Shown: positions 46,021-58,800, numbered from the stretch's first letter. The stretch: 64,000 nt of DNA from Channallabes apus (GCA_030522415.1 CM060113.1:2628967-2692966); one strand, 5' to 3'. The notes: generated by a model not told the origin, from the sequence alone. Numbers and translations: made by a program.

Positions 46021-46742
46021 ACTAAGCTGTTTATAAAGTAGACACTGTTTGTTTTTTCATTTTGTAATCTTTCCCGTGTTTACCGTGTACTGTACAATGT
46101 ATATTCATTTTTTAATGAATTACTGTAAATAAACTACACATTCCGTTGATTTACCAGAAATGACTTTTCTGTTTTTTTGTGCTAAACTAAACTTCAGGGT
46201 CAAAGTAATAGCGATTTTATTTGAAAAGTATTATATATTTACAATGCTGATAAGTTCAAGCTTAGATTCATATATAAACTGCTTCAAAGTCTTTCCGTGA
46301 CCGCTGAAATCCGACAGACGCAGGGCTCAAGGGAGGTGTGTCTGTGTGTGTGTGTGCGCGCGCGCGTGTGTATGTGTGTGTGTGCGGGTTAAGGGTGCGC
46401 TGCCCTCTCTTGCCCCTGCGTAGAGCCTACACACACATCTATCTATCTATCTATTATATAAATACACATTTGGAATCTGCATCTACATTTTCTGTTACAA
46501 CACTCTAAAAAATGCTGGGTTGTTTTTTCTACCCAAACGCTGGGTTGCCGCTGTTGGGTCATTTTTCTGGGTTATTTACAGAGAGTTGGGTAGTTTTTGT
46601 GTAACCCAGCTGCTGGGTTGAAGTTTGCTCGGCCCCTCCCCCAAAGTTCACCGGTGGATTCAGCGGCTGTCACTCAGCTTCGTGTCTCTTGAGCTCCCAC
46701 ACCGCTGATGACGGTTCATCCTCCTCGGACATTTAAGGGGAA

Positions 46743-48040
46743 ATGGCGTTAAATACAAGGTCTGTATACACATGTTCACTCACCTAATTCACATATGACT
46801 GAAAAATTATTACTATATGTAACATTTATTACTGTTACCGTGTTAAGGTTACACACAAACTTTCCGGCTGGTCTGAGGTACTGGATGATAATTTAGCTGA
46901 GAATAGCTGCTAGCCATAAACCCCACCTGTGTATGAAAGAAACGGCTAAGATGTCTGAGCTTTTTTAGCTTTCTCTGTAGAATGTTTGCAGGGTTACGAA
47001 GATGGTGAAGTGATGAATGAACGCTAAACTGTTAACTGTAGGGCTACCATGACCAGGCATTTAGTTAGTTTGCTAGCATTAGCAACCACTTTAGAACTTT
47101 ATTAAACTCACTGCTTGAGACAATAAAATGCTGTGGTGTTACAAAACACTGACCCTCTCACAAATATACAGACCTGCTAACCCTCCCGTTTTTCACTAGC
47201 TAGTAATTTACTCTGCGGTCAAATTTCTCCTGCGTTTCTCCCGAGTTATAACAATATTTTACACCTTTCCCCCTTTGGCAAGTATGCAAATGTATCACCA
47301 GTAATTGCATGTAAGCTAACCAGGTAGCTCTCTTTAACCAAAGTTAAATTAACTATCAGTCAGCGCGCCAACTACAGGAAAAAGTACCACAGCGGTACAG
47401 ATAACTACTAGATGAAGTATTAATATTTTGGTGATTGTAATGTACCAGTATGACACCAGCTATGACATTTTTTCGGTAATTAGCTTAAAATCAATGCAGA
47501 CTACAATATCAACTAGTCTGACATAAAGTGCTGTATCCTAAAAGTCGTGCTTATTTTGCTGTTTTATGTTTGGTAGTAGCTGTCTCCATGTTTTTGTTTC
47601 AGGTTACCTATACCCTATCTTAATGGGCAGCTTTGTAATTTTTTAGTATCAATCGTATTTCACACGAAATTGATAGTCTTATTCAGTTTAATCTTTGCTA
47701 TTCAACAAAATTTTAACTTTTTCATTTCTTTCTTTCTAAGGTTGGCACCAACATGGTGGAGTGTCAAGGCCGTACCCCTACATCCTGACGTTGGGAGATA
47801 ATGACCAGCGCTGCTCTCAGTAATGTTGTAATGTTGCTATGAAATAGCGAGACCTACCTGAAAAGTCATAGACAGACAGTGTTTGTATGTTAAAATGAGA
47901 CCAGGGCTGGATAGTTTTGATCCTGCTCTGTAGAAGTTGCTTCAGCCTATTTGTTCAATTTCTCCATTCTGCCCTTGTCAGTAATAGTACAGTAATGATG
48001 TCACTGTTTATTATCTGTTCTTGTGCTTTTGAAAAATAAA
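46743..48040 (+). other. putative two-exon mini-gene in the CACTA-like element
   Basis: An ATG at 46743 opens six codons up to AAG|GTCTGT (donor at 46760). A pyrimidine-rich stretch ends in TCTAAG (47735-47740), a fair acceptor. Joining the two continues the frame, starting with 'LAPTWW', to TAA at 47799-47801, 25 codons in all. AATAAA lies at 48035-48040. Upstream (46640-46740) the DNA is GC-richer. The peptide is too short to judge coding function, and the unit may be a transcribed non-coding passenger. A plausible but unproven gene. Confidence 0.35.
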
Positions 48041-48162
48041 TGTTTTTTCTAAGAACATTTAATAGGATGATGTTTATTGCATACATGTATGTTTTTTGTA
48101 ATAGACCAGTATATCAAAGTAATTTAACTGTTTAATAGACATGGGTGTTTTTTTTTTTTTTT

Positions 48163-48172
48163 TTTTTTTTTT
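48163..48172. repeat. poly-T run (about 48149-48172)
   Basis: Part of a T run of about 24 bases in the right half of the CACTA-like element; the sister fragment at 49736-49744 has only about 9, showing slippage. Confidence 0.85.
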
Positions 48173-48873
48173 AAACAGATTTCATTTTAAACATGAAAAT
48201 AATAATAACCTATTTGTGAGGTAGAATTAACCCAATTCTACCTCACAAATAGACCAATTTATGTGGTGGAATTAACCCAGCATTATAGTTAAATATGACC
48301 TAGCATTTGGATTTAATATTTAACCCATCTTGTTGGGTTAAACAAATAACCCATCTTGCTGGGTTAAATTAACCCAGCATTTAGTTAGTCCTATATTTAC
48401 CCAGCAGCTGGGTTAAAAACAACCCAGATTGGGTTGTTTTTAACCCAGCATTTTTTAGGGTGAAGTATAGAATTAGGTTCAGCTGAGACTCATGATCAAT
48501 GGTGTTAGGGTACTTATGTAGTGATAATTAGTTTCAGCCAGATCATTAAAACTAACAATGGACTATGACACTCTTGAGAGGGGATATGAAGGTGTTATTC
48601 ATTTATTTATTCTCTACAAGGGTGCGAACAACACTACAGACCAAACTATAACTCTCTCTTACTACTATAACAATTCTAGATATAAACAAACAAAATACAG
48701 CTTTTTTTCCTCAGAGGTAAACGGAAAAGTGAAGTTGTTCAGCTGTCACTGCAGCTTCTTCAAAGTCTTCCCACTCCGTGACCACTGAAATCCGACACGA
48801 CACCACGTTAGGCTACGTCTTGACTCATTTGTATACCGACGGTGATTGGATGTTTCCCGAGGGCTCAGGGGAG

Positions 48874-49046
48874 TGTGTGTGTGTCTGTGTGTGTGTGTGT
48901 CTGTGTGTGTGTGTCTATGTGTGTGTGTCTGTGTGTGTGTGTCTATGTGTGTGCGTCTATGTGTGTGTGTCTGTGTGTGTGTGTGTCTATGTGTGTGCGT
49001 CTATGTGTGTGTGTCTGTGTGTGTGTGTCTATGTGTGTGCGTGCGC
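48874..49046 (+). repeat. GT-rich minisatellite, copy 1
   Basis: Higher-order repeat of GT runs separated by 'tctgtg', 'tctatg' and 'gcgtctatg'. Longer than the matching array at 52466-52586, so it changed length after duplication. The plus-strand cysteine/valine frames over it are artefacts. Confidence 0.92.
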
Positions 49047-49454
49047 GCTCTAAATATAAACAAACAAAATGCAGCTTTTTTTTCAGAGGTAAACGGAAAA
49101 GTGAAGATGTTCAGTGTCACTATGCAGATGTTACACTCAGTGGAGTTACCGAAATCATTGGTTTAGTCCTCATTGAGCTTTTGTTCCTCTTATGTGAGCA
49201 TAAACAGTGAAACATTCCACAGATTTATAATACACCGCGGCCAAGTGAACCACGTTCCCGTCGAACGAAACGAGGCATAATCGTGGTGTTTGCTTCGCTT
49301 ATGACACATCATAGTTTATTACCTGCTGTGGTAGATCTGAATATTTATTCAAACACAATAATAAAGCTTTATATCCTCAGGAGGGCTCAGTACATTGTTT
49401 TAGCGATAGTTTCACGGAAGCGAGTTCAGAACTAATCTAACCAAACCAAAAAAA

Positions 49455-50112
<658 letters not shown>

Positions 50113-50152
50113 GACATGCGTGTGTCATTTTAATTCAAATGAACATTTTAAT

Positions 50153-51924
50153 CTGTGCATGGGCGTCAACTCGCACGTTCTGTAATGTTCCATTGTCTTT
50201 TAGAGCCCATTACTAAAGCAGGTTACTAAAACCTGGCTTACTACCTATAAAAAATATTTCAATTTAACTCATGGGTCTCAATCACAGATGACACGACAAA
50301 TTATATACTCTGAAACGTTCATTTGAACATTTAAAATGTTAATACAAAAATACAAAAACATGAATACTAATGTTATCATGGTGTAAATTATTAACATTAG
50401 GTTAGGTCCTGCCCTTAATTAATTCATATTATAATTACTTTTACATAGTATAGTTACTGGACTGACATTACCAAAACTAGCTATTTGATTTAGCCTTTCT
50501 AAAATCAACCCATATATCATTTATAATCAGAAAACATAAAACATATTATGATCTGTTCAACAGCCCATCTGTTTTAATTTAGTTTGTATTTTTTATTATT
50601 CATAAGACAACCTTTCAGTTTTGTAAATATTTTAGTTATAGTGTGTTAAGTCTTACTTTAGGTTAAACGTTTTTGAGAATTTGACCATCCAGCTTAGATA
50701 AATGTTATGTCATTGATAAAATCTGGATTAAGGATATTTTATTATATAATTATATATATATATATTTATTTTTTAGTTTCCCCCTGAGGGATTGCCACCT
50801 TATTGTGGTCAGGGGGTTTGCGTGCCTCAACACAATTGTTGTCTGGTCTAGAACACCGTGTTGTCTGGTCTAGAACGGCGCTGCCTCTGACCGTCTTTTG
50901 TCTTGTAAATGAGTATTCACTCACCTTCCAATCCCCCCAGCGCACACACTCTGTTTGTACTGTAAACTGTACTGTAACTGTGTTTGCTAGGGCACTTGGT
51001 TATACACAGTACTTTAATGTATGGAACACTTACTTAACTTACTGGTTTGGTTTAAATATCGCTTATTACCTTATTCAACAAAATAAATTCATTATTAACG
51101 TATTGAAGTATTTTAGTTAAGGACAAAAACTGTGCTTGTGTTTAGAACTGCTGAACAGCCGAAAACACACACGCACCCATCCCCCCCGCCAAAAACACAC
51201 ACACACACACAGAGCAATTAACACCAGGAGTGGAAGGTGAGAAACCTTGTCGTTGCTCTTTTGGAGTTCTTAAAACCCAAAACATTTATTTATACTGAGA
51301 AAAAATTATTATGGGTCACAATCACAAATACATATAATCAAGTGTTTAACTGGTTTCATTTGTTTCTATGATCAATAATTATTATTATTTTCAGCCCAAC
51401 TCTTTGACTATTTAAAACAAAGTTGTGTCCCATTTTTTGCCCATTGAAGTTGTTGGTTCAACTAAACAATTTTTAAATACCCAAACAATCCCCCAAAATT
51501 AAAACACGCAAAACATGACTTTAACAATTCAATTTATTCTTCCAAAACTAGTCAAAGTTAAAACAGTAATTTATATAAAACAGATGAATACATCTTGTCT
51601 TTTTGCTTAAAGTTCATTAAACAACCCGGATACACCAGCTGCTTATAAGTCTCTATCTATAGTCCTTTTACATTAAAATAAAAAATTTTCAAATATCAAA
51701 ACTATTACATATTTGTTATTAATAATGTTATTACTTAACAGTTTAAGTCTTTGTTTCCCCCAAAGTACTGTATCAGACATTTTGCAGTTCTATGTTCAGA
51801 ATATACAGTAGACCTGATCAAACATCATTCTAAAGCTGTCGGACTGTGACGTCATCGCTACCGCAGATCAGTTCATCAACTTGTAATATATACATTTTAG
51901 GAATATATTAACATGTGCAGACAT
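50153..51924. other. AT-rich spacer between the duplication copies
   Basis: No supported gene. 'gaggga ttgccaccttattgtggtcagggggtttg' near 50786-50820 resembles a motif of non-LTR element 5' regions but stands alone. The open frame at 50803-51120 has no domain. Confidence 0.4.
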
Positions 51925-51962
51925 TTAAGGGTGCGCTGCCCTCTCTTGCCCCTGCGTAGAGC

Positions 51963-52000
<38 letters not shown>

Positions 52001-53112
52001 CTATCTATCTATTATATAAATACACATTTGGAATCTGCATCTACATTTTCTGTTACAAGTATAGAATTAGGTTCAGCTGAGACTCATGATCAATGGTGTT
52101 AGGGTACTTATGTAGTGATAATTAGTTTCAGCCAGATCATTAAAACTAACAATGGACTATGACACTCTTGAGAGGGGATATGAAGGTGTTATTCATTTAT
52201 TTATTCTCTACAAGGGTGCGAACAACAGTACAGACCAAACTATAACTCTCTCTTACTACTATAACAATTCTAGATATAAACAAACAAAATACAGCTTTTT
52301 TTCCTCAGAGGTAAACGGAAAAGTGAAGTTGTTCAGCTGTCACTGCAGCTTCTTCAAAGTCTTCCCACTCCGTGACCACTGAAATCCGACACGACACCAC
52401 GTTAGGCTACGTCTTGACTCATTTGTATACCGACGGTGATTGGATGTTTCCCGAGGGCTCAGGGGAGTGTGTGTGTGTCTGTGTGTGTGTGTGTGTGTCT
52501 GTGTGTGTGTGTCTGTGTGTGTGTGTCTATGTGTGTGCGTCTATGTGTGTGTGTCTGTGTGTGTGTGTCTATGTGTGTGCGTGCGCGCTCTAAATATAAA
52601 CAAACAAAATGCAGCTTTTTTTTCAGAGGTAAACGGAAAAGTGAAGATGTTCAGTGTCACTATGCAGATGTTACACTCAGTGGAGTTACGGAAATCATTG
52701 GTTTAGTCCTCATTGAGCTTTTGTTCCTCTTATGTGAGCATAAACAGTGAAACATTCCACAGATTTATAATACACCGCGGCCAAGTGAACCACGTTCCCG
52801 TCGAACGAAACGAGGCATAATCGTGGTGTTTGCTTCGGTTATGACACATCATAGTTTATTACCTGCTGTGGTAGATCTGAATATTTATTCAAACACAATA
52901 ATAAAGCTTTATATCCTCAGGAGGGCTCAGTACATTGTTTTAGCGATAGTTTCACGGAAGCGAGTTCAGAACTAATCTAACCAAACCAAAAAAAAAAAAA
53001 CATCCGAAGCTTCAAATAGAATGAACGAACTAATGAAATTGATATATATGTAATTGATATACTGTATATACAGACGTGTGTGTGTCATTTTAATTCAAAT
53101 GAACATTTTAAT
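51925..53112 (+). repeat. internal segmental duplication, copy 2 (continuous)
   Basis: Uninterrupted version of the 46389-50152 copy. It keeps the pre-insertion site of the CACTA-like element at 52057-52058. Differences from copy 1 include 'aacagtacag' for 'aacactacag', 'ttacggaaatc' for 'ttaccgaaatc' and 'cttcggttatg' for 'cttcgcttatg'. The GT minisatellite at 52466-52586 is shorter. Confidence 0.92.
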
Positions 53113-53458
53113 GCTTTCTGATACACTTATCAACTTATCCACATAAACTTATCAACACATACTCTCCGTGCACGCACATACAATCTCTAAAAAAGTAAAA
53201 TTAATAACATACATATACAAATAAACAAAAATATAAACGTCTATGTATATTGAAGGTTACGGTGAACGCAGAGTCGGGTAAGCACATGTGATGACGCGCG
53301 CGCCCTCACCTCTTGTTACGACTGCCTATTTGGCCAAAAAATAATTGAACGATATGCCTGGTCCTGGAAAGAGACAATAAATATATATATTTTTTTATAC
53401 ATTTATTGCATTGTTTGTTGTTTACAGTCAAGCCATCAACATACAATAAAATGTAAAC

Positions 53459-53650
53459 ATGAGATCTAAACTAAAAACTGTGCTCCCTGTGCTGCTGCTG
53501 GCAATATCATCTCTTTGTTCTGCTGTCTCCGGCTCCCTCCCTGGTCCTGAACCGTACCATACATACCAGATCAAGAACTTGAAGATGAAGATTATATCTC
53601 TGGTCTTCTCTCTGACGGGTTCCTCCCTAGTTTCTGATGATCTCAGTTAG
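53459..53650 (+). other. coding-like region with two overlapping frames
   Basis: One frame (53459-53650, 63 codons) starts with an ATG and has a signal-peptide-like start (VLPVLLLAISSLCSAVSG). A second frame, 53551-53637, reads TVPYIPDQELEDEDYISGLL and ends with a TGA at 53635-53637; its acidic run followed by a hydrophobic end looks like a true protein C-terminus. They cannot both be ancestral. It may be a last-exon remnant of the gene once carried by the 10.9-kb element. Confidence 0.3.
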
Positions 53651-54410
53651 TTTGTAGTGTTGCTTGTCCAAGGAAACCAGTAATCTTGCTTGAAGTGGAG
53701 CAGATATAATTCTCAGAAACTCATTACTGATCTTTAAAAAAAAAAAAAAAAGGTAAAAACAAAAATTGGACTGGCTCAAGTTCTTATGTTAGCAAATCTT
53801 AATTACAGTGTGTATAAAGTATAGAAAGCAGTACACTACAAACAGCACTCACTCCAAATTAGCTTGTTCTATGTTTACGTCACTTTCCTATTAATTTTTA
53901 CATCGTTAACCAACGGTACTTAAATATAATTATTTTCTTCGGCGCCGCTGACTTACTGTATAAACTCCGGTGTTTTTGAAAATCACCACGTTAGTTAGCT
54001 AATGCTAATGCAGGTAATATAGGTGGTTTTAGCTACAGTAGCAAACACGGACACAAAACTCAATCTACAAAGTAGTTGTTCCTGACATAAATCATGAATT
54101 TGCTCATAGAAGAGATACATTTAACATAGAAATGACATGAGTTTGCTTTCTTACCTGGTTTAAAGGAGTTTTCTTTGAGAATCTCCACCCGCATGTGATT
54201 CAGTCCGTGAAAATGCTGCGTCATGAGGTCATGAGACACGGTTTGAAGCAGAAATGTCCTTTGTGAATGGATTAGATTTAAGTTTAATCAGGGGCTTTAA
54301 CTAACAGTAACTGAAATACAGGTTCTGATATCCTTCCTTACTTGTTTCAACGTCATGCTCCGGTTTGAGGCGGAAATAAAATTATACCGGCAAAACTATG
54401 GTCTAAAGAC

Positions 54411-54422
54411 TGCGCATGCGCA
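54411..54422. promoter_or_regulatory. perfect NRF1-type palindrome
   Basis: TGCGCATGCGCA is a perfect NRF1-type site about 535 bp inside the right end of the 10.9-kb element. Related sites lie near the left end (44224, 45048), giving both ends promoter-like motifs. Confidence 0.4.
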
Positions 54423-55368
54423 AATCACACTCAACCTAATAAGAGTACCTTGATCAAAATGAAATATTTCACTTTGGTTTCCTGCTGTAAACAGCATTAT
54501 ACTAAAAAAAAAAAAAAAAAAAGATTCACCCATAAGCATAAATTAGACACTTCAGTTAAAAAGAGCAAATTATTTTTTTTACTAATGGAATGAGAAAAAA
54601 AAACACATTAAACTAGGTTTACTTTTTTCAGTGGATCCCTCAATAATTTCTGTCTCCTTTGCCTGTGTTTGATAATGTGAAGCACATATACACTCATTCA
54701 TCATGAAAGATCTATTATAAAACAAAATAAAATTCATGTTCGCTTCAGCACTGTTCATCCGCGTCCTTACATTCATTGTTGTACTTGGTCCGGCTTTTAG
54801 ATAAAGTCCTTCCATGCGCCATCTGGCGGATATTCAGTGAAGCGCAACACATTTATTTAAAATTCCCGAATGTTGCCTCCGGCAAGACCCGGCACGCCGC
54901 GCGCTAAATTGCGGCATCCCGCGGGAAAACACGCAGGGTTTTAAGGGCGACATCTGTATCTTTGACTAATAGTTTAACGGTTTTTGATGATCAGAAACAT
55001 TTTGTGTGACAAACATGCAAAAGAACAAGAAATCAGGAGGGGGGCAAATAGTTTTTCACACCACTGTATATATAAATAAATACAGCTCACGTCATGATGT
55101 GGAAGATGATCTGCGGGTAGCTGTTTATCCACCATCAGGCCACGAATGAAGCTTTTGTGCTGCCAAAGACAAGTACAGTACAGCCTTCCCATTGAAATAA
55201 GCCAAAATTATTTAGATTTATAGTAAATGTAGTCAAAATACTGTGAACAGCTTGTTATGTTTATTGCTTGTTTTTGATAGTGGGGTCGCGAGATCTTGTT
55301 GATCTTCAGTTAGGGGTCGCGGGCTTGAAAGTTTGGGAACCCCTGAGCTAAATGAAAGTAAAAATCAC

Positions 55369-55610
55369 ATTTCTTTCTTTCTCGTTTTCTTTTCATCCTC
55401 TTTTCTTTCCTTCTTCCCTCTTTTTTCTTTCTTTTTCTTGTTTTCCTTCCTTACAACGGTTTTTTCTTTCTCACTTTCTTTCCTTCCTTCTTTTTCTTGT
55501 TTTCCTTCCTTTCTTCCTCTCTTTTCTTCCTTTTTTCTTTCTTTCCTTTCTTTTGCTTTCTTTCCATCTTTTTCTTATTTTCCTTCCCTCTATCCTTCCT
55601 TCGACCCTTA
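55369..55610. repeat. polypyrimidine tract
   Basis: About 240 bp almost purely C/T on the plus strand (CTTT, CCTT and TTTC units), starting about 16 bp beyond the outer hAT's target duplication. Such tracts can form triplex DNA. Reading frames over it are artefacts. Confidence 0.9.
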
Positions 55611-55819
55611 ACAGCAGGTAGAGATGTGAGGAGATGTGAACAATAGCAGCGCTCGGATGATCAGATTAGATGTATTATCCAGTCTTCATTTAGACTCGGC
55701 TGACGTTTATTCCCAGACGAATGTGCGGTGTGTGTTTTGAGACTCAGGCGGTTCAAACGAGTCAAAACTGACGAAGCTTTTCTCCACACACCACTGGCTT
55801 CCCTCAGGACAGACAGACG

Positions 55820-55820
<1 letters not shown>

Positions 55821-55864
<44 letters not shown>

Positions 55865-55946
55865 CAGCAGATTGCTTGTTTAGAAGTTTGTTTGCTCCTC
55901 ACTTTCACATTCTCTAACGTGGCGTGAAGACGTCTCATGTCTCGCA
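55821..55946 (+). repeat. local duplication, copy 1: (GT)n plus 84-bp unique block
   Basis: A GT run (55821-55862) followed by an 84-bp block (55863-55946, 'ttcagcagattgcttgtttag...catgtctcgca'). The same arrangement recurs at 57204-57321 with one substitution in the block. Confidence 0.92.
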
Positions 55947-56009
55947 GTCCCTCTGTAGAAGAAACGTTTAATCCTTCTGCTCGGAGACGTCGACGGTCTC
56001 ACATCATCT

Positions 56010-56040
56010 CTCTCTCCCTCTCTCTCTCTCTCTCTCCTCT
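56010..56040. repeat. (CT)n microsatellite
   Basis: CT run with one CCC interruption. Confidence 0.9.
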
Positions 56041-56203
56041 CGCTAGGCTGCTTAGCTTGAGTTCTCCATGCCTGAGCTGCTTTATGAAAGCGCCATTTTC
56101 TTCAGCTCGCCGTGACACACTGCACTTTTTTCTGTTTTTCTTACAACATTACATCCTGCTAGTCCTTAATCCTGTTTCTGCTGAGCCATCACATTCTTTT
56201 CAT

Positions 56204-56338
56204 TCATTCATTCATGCCTTCATTCATCTTCTATACCGCTTTATCCTGTATTTAGGGTCGCGGGGACCTGGAGCCTATCCCAGGAGACTCTGGGCACTAG
56301 GCGGGGTACACCCTGGACAGGGTGCCAATCCATCGCAG

Positions 56339-56387
<49 letters not shown>

Positions 56388-56604
56388 AATCACACACTAC
56401 GGGCAATTTAGGAATGCCAATTAGCCTAACCTGCATATCTTTGGACTGTGGGAGGAAACCGGAGTACCCGGAGGAAACCCACCAAGCACAGGGAGAACAT
56501 GCAAACTCCATGCACACAGAGACGGGAATCGAGTCTGGCCGGGAATCGAACCCAGACCCTGGAGGTGCAAGGCGACAGTGCTAACCACTACACCACCGCG
56601 CCGC
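56204..56604 (-). mobile_element. complete Mermaid-type SINE with target duplication
   Basis: On the minus strand it runs from 'ggcgcggtggtgtagtggttagcac' (A box) through 'gggttcgattcc' (B box) and the conserved 'ccggtttcctcccacagtcc' to 'taaagcggtatagaagatgaatg' and a GAAT-type tail. The flanks CATTCTTTTCAT (56192-56203) and CATACTTTTCAT (56605-56616) match at 11 of 12. Very close to the 25976 copy, with a longer (CA)n (56341-56385). A young insertion. Confidence 0.93.
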
Positions 56605-56616
56605 CATACTTTTCAT

Positions 56617-57201
56617 CTTAGTAAAAATATTAAATTATTATAAAATCATGAAAATAAGCACAAGATCAAATGTATAAAATAAAACAAACTCAAAAAAAGA
56701 ACTCAGAAATGATTCATATTGTTTTATGTGAACAAATTCATTAAAACACAAATATTCATTTGCTTTCACATGTGATTCTCCAACTTAATTCAATTGTTTT
56801 CTTATATGAATCCTTCAGATGATTAATTTATTTTTAAGTATGGCTTATGACATGATTCATTTATTTTTTATTTTTTTGTGATTTGTCAAATAAAATCTTT
56901 TTTAAATAAAATTATTCAGTTTTTTTTTACATGTAATTTCTCTTTGATTTTTCCAAGATTCACTTAATTTCATAACTTTTACATTTTTGATGCCTTCACT
57001 TTTTTTCTTTTTTTAAGATTCTTCTAGATGTTTCATTTATTTAAAAGATGGGATTCATCTAGAAATTGTAACATAATTTAACATAAATGAATCATTTGAC
57101 CAAGTTTGACCCTAATGGCTTCCCATAATGGCAGCGCGTTCACCCTGCTGGATAATAAGATGAGTGAGGAAACATCACTAGGTGTGCTGAGCCACATGTT
57201 T

Positions 57202-57203
<2 letters not shown>
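56617..57203. other. unassigned AT-rich DNA
   Basis: T-rich, no gene or element recognised. Confidence 0.45.
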
Positions 57204-57238
<35 letters not shown>

Positions 57239-57321
57239 TCAGCAGATTGCTTGTTTAGAAGTTTGTTGGCTCCTCACTTTCACATTCTCTAACGTGGCGT
57301 GAAGACGTCTCATGTCTCGCA
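57204..57321 (+). repeat. local duplication, copy 2: (GT)n plus 84-bp unique block
   Basis: GT run then the 84-bp block at 57238-57321, one substitution away from 55863-55946 ('ttggctcc' for 'tttgctcc'). It lies about 1.38 kb downstream in the same orientation. Confidence 0.92.
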
Positions 57322-58449
57322 TATAACATTTCATTATAAAAAGCTTCCAGATGGAGGTTTGGATAAAACTAAAATTCATGTTCTCGAGCTACCTTCAAGG
57401 GGAACTACTGTATTTTTACAGGAATATATTAAATGTAAGATGTGGGAGCGGTGGTTCGGGCGGCGAAGGCTCCCGGGTGTTGATTTTCAGAATGTTCGTG
57501 TGCGAGCTCTGCCGCGTTTTAAGACTCGAGTGTTCAGAGACTCGCCATGATTCGAGAGTTTTTAACATTAATAACGTTAACATTAATAATGTTAATGTTT
57601 GAGATATGATAAAATCGAACGATCTGTTTCCTCTAACCGGTTTGCCAGGCATTTCTTTATTCCAACACCACATGTTTATACTACAAGTAAGCCTAAACCT
57701 GAACTTTCTAAAACTGTGATTAATCACAAACTATTTTCTTCTTCCACATGAATAATAAATTATGTCCTTTTTTGATCTGATTCCTTTGTTTCATTCACAG
57801 TGTTTTTCCTACTTTTTTCTATTAGTTTCTATTTTTTAACATTAATTACATAATTAACACAATAAATATTTAGCTATATCGAGTCATTTTGCACAGTATC
57901 TTGAAGGATGCCAATAATTCTGGAGTTAGCTCTGATCCAGTGATAAACACATTTCCGACTCCGTGCTTTGAGCCCTGAAAAGTGATTGCTATCGTCGCTT
58001 CTGCTCCATTTTCCCCCACCCTTCATATGCACGATGCAGTTTATTGGTTCACAACATGTCCGCTGTGATCTGCAGCCTCGCCAAGAGCAAGATCTCTAAT
58101 ATCCTCATAAATGTCACCACACACACCAAGTTTAGAACGGCTTTCCTGCGGCACCGAGGCCTGATGAGATGAAGATGACATTTGGCGGTGCAGACGGCCT
58201 CGCTTAAGTGGGCATTAACGATGCGACTCGTTTGCTTATTGTAGCACTGTCTAAAACACACTGTCTCACGGCAAGATGATACGCGGCTAACTGAACAATC
58301 ATGACGCCATTTTAAAAAGAAAAACTCTTAAACGTTTTTCCTCAAGGTGGAGTACAGATGAAACACAAACAAACCACTCACCAGTTAGCAATTCTGATTG
58401 GTCAAGAAGATGTTGATTAGTCTTATAGAACAGCAGCTCCGACTCTGGT
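57322..58449. other. unassigned DNA, part non-repetitive
   Basis: No gene. 57900-58270 has balanced composition and no repeat signature; it could be a conserved non-coding element. A small palindromic tract 'aacattaataacgttaacattaataatgtt' lies at about 57563-57594. Confidence 0.35.
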
Positions 58450-58451
58450 TT

Positions 58452-58570
58452 TCTTTGCTGTCGTCAAGTCAAGTCGGCTTTTATTGTCATCCCAACCATA
58501 TAGAGTTCAGTACACAGTGAAACGAAACAACGTTCCTCCAGGACCAACGTGCTACATACATGCAACAACA
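58452..58570. repeat. interspersed teleost repeat
   Basis: 'gtcaagtcaagtcggcttttattgtcatcccaaccatatagagttcagtacacagtgaaacgaaacaacgttcctccaggaccaacgtgctacata' is a motif I recall as very common in teleost genomes. The family is not named with confidence. Confidence 0.55.
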
Positions 58571-58649
58571 TAAATTAACAAGTAATTAAGCTGTAATTAA
58601 GCTTCTTCCCTTAAAATACTGAGTCTCATCTGTTCACAGGTAGAAGAGT

Positions 58650-58800
58650 GAATGTGATGGGAGATCACTTAAACGCCTGGTGAAGTTGCAATGTGAAACC
58701 CCCATCATGCGTTCTGTAGTGTCCACCGTACAAGCCTCTGGAGGCAGTGTTATGATCTGGGGTTGCTTCAGTCGCTCAGCAACATGACGTCACTCTGTAT
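58650..58800 (+). mobile_element. Tc1-type transposase scrap
   Basis: One plus-strand frame reads TVQASGGSVMIWGCFSRSAT (about 58725-58786), the glycine-rich box of a Tc1 transposase from a family other than A/B (their box reads GGGSVMVWGCFAASG). No ends found. Confidence 0.75.

Larger units (their letters stand above)
46501..48462 (+). mobile_element. CACTA-like element of 1962 bp with a two-exon transcription-unit-like interior
   Basis: Ends CACTCTAAAAAATGCTGGGT and, reversed, CACCCTAAAAAATGCTGGGT. Subterminal DNA is full of 'acccagc/gctgggt' motifs in both orientations. AA flanks both ends (46499-46500, 48463-48464). The empty site 'gttacaagtatag' is preserved in the second duplication copy at 52053-52063. 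CAC ends and a 2-bp duplication fit CACTA/EnSpm-like elements. No transposase. Inside are a GC-richer 5' segment, an ATG followed by a splice donor, a long AT-rich intron-like part, an acceptor and a polyadenylation signal. Confidence 0.85.

Noticed and set aside
48558..48788. 76-codon frame present in both duplication copies (also 52152-52382)
   Set aside because: Its conservation is explained by the recent duplication; no domain. It starts MDYDTLERGYEG and could be tested by BLAST, but I do not call it.
55333..55621. Phenylalanine/serine-rich frames
   Set aside because: Translation of a polypyrimidine tract.
55937..56584. 215-codon plus-strand frame
   Set aside because: Most of it runs through a (CT)n and the antisense of a Mermaid SINE with its (CA)n; not a gene.
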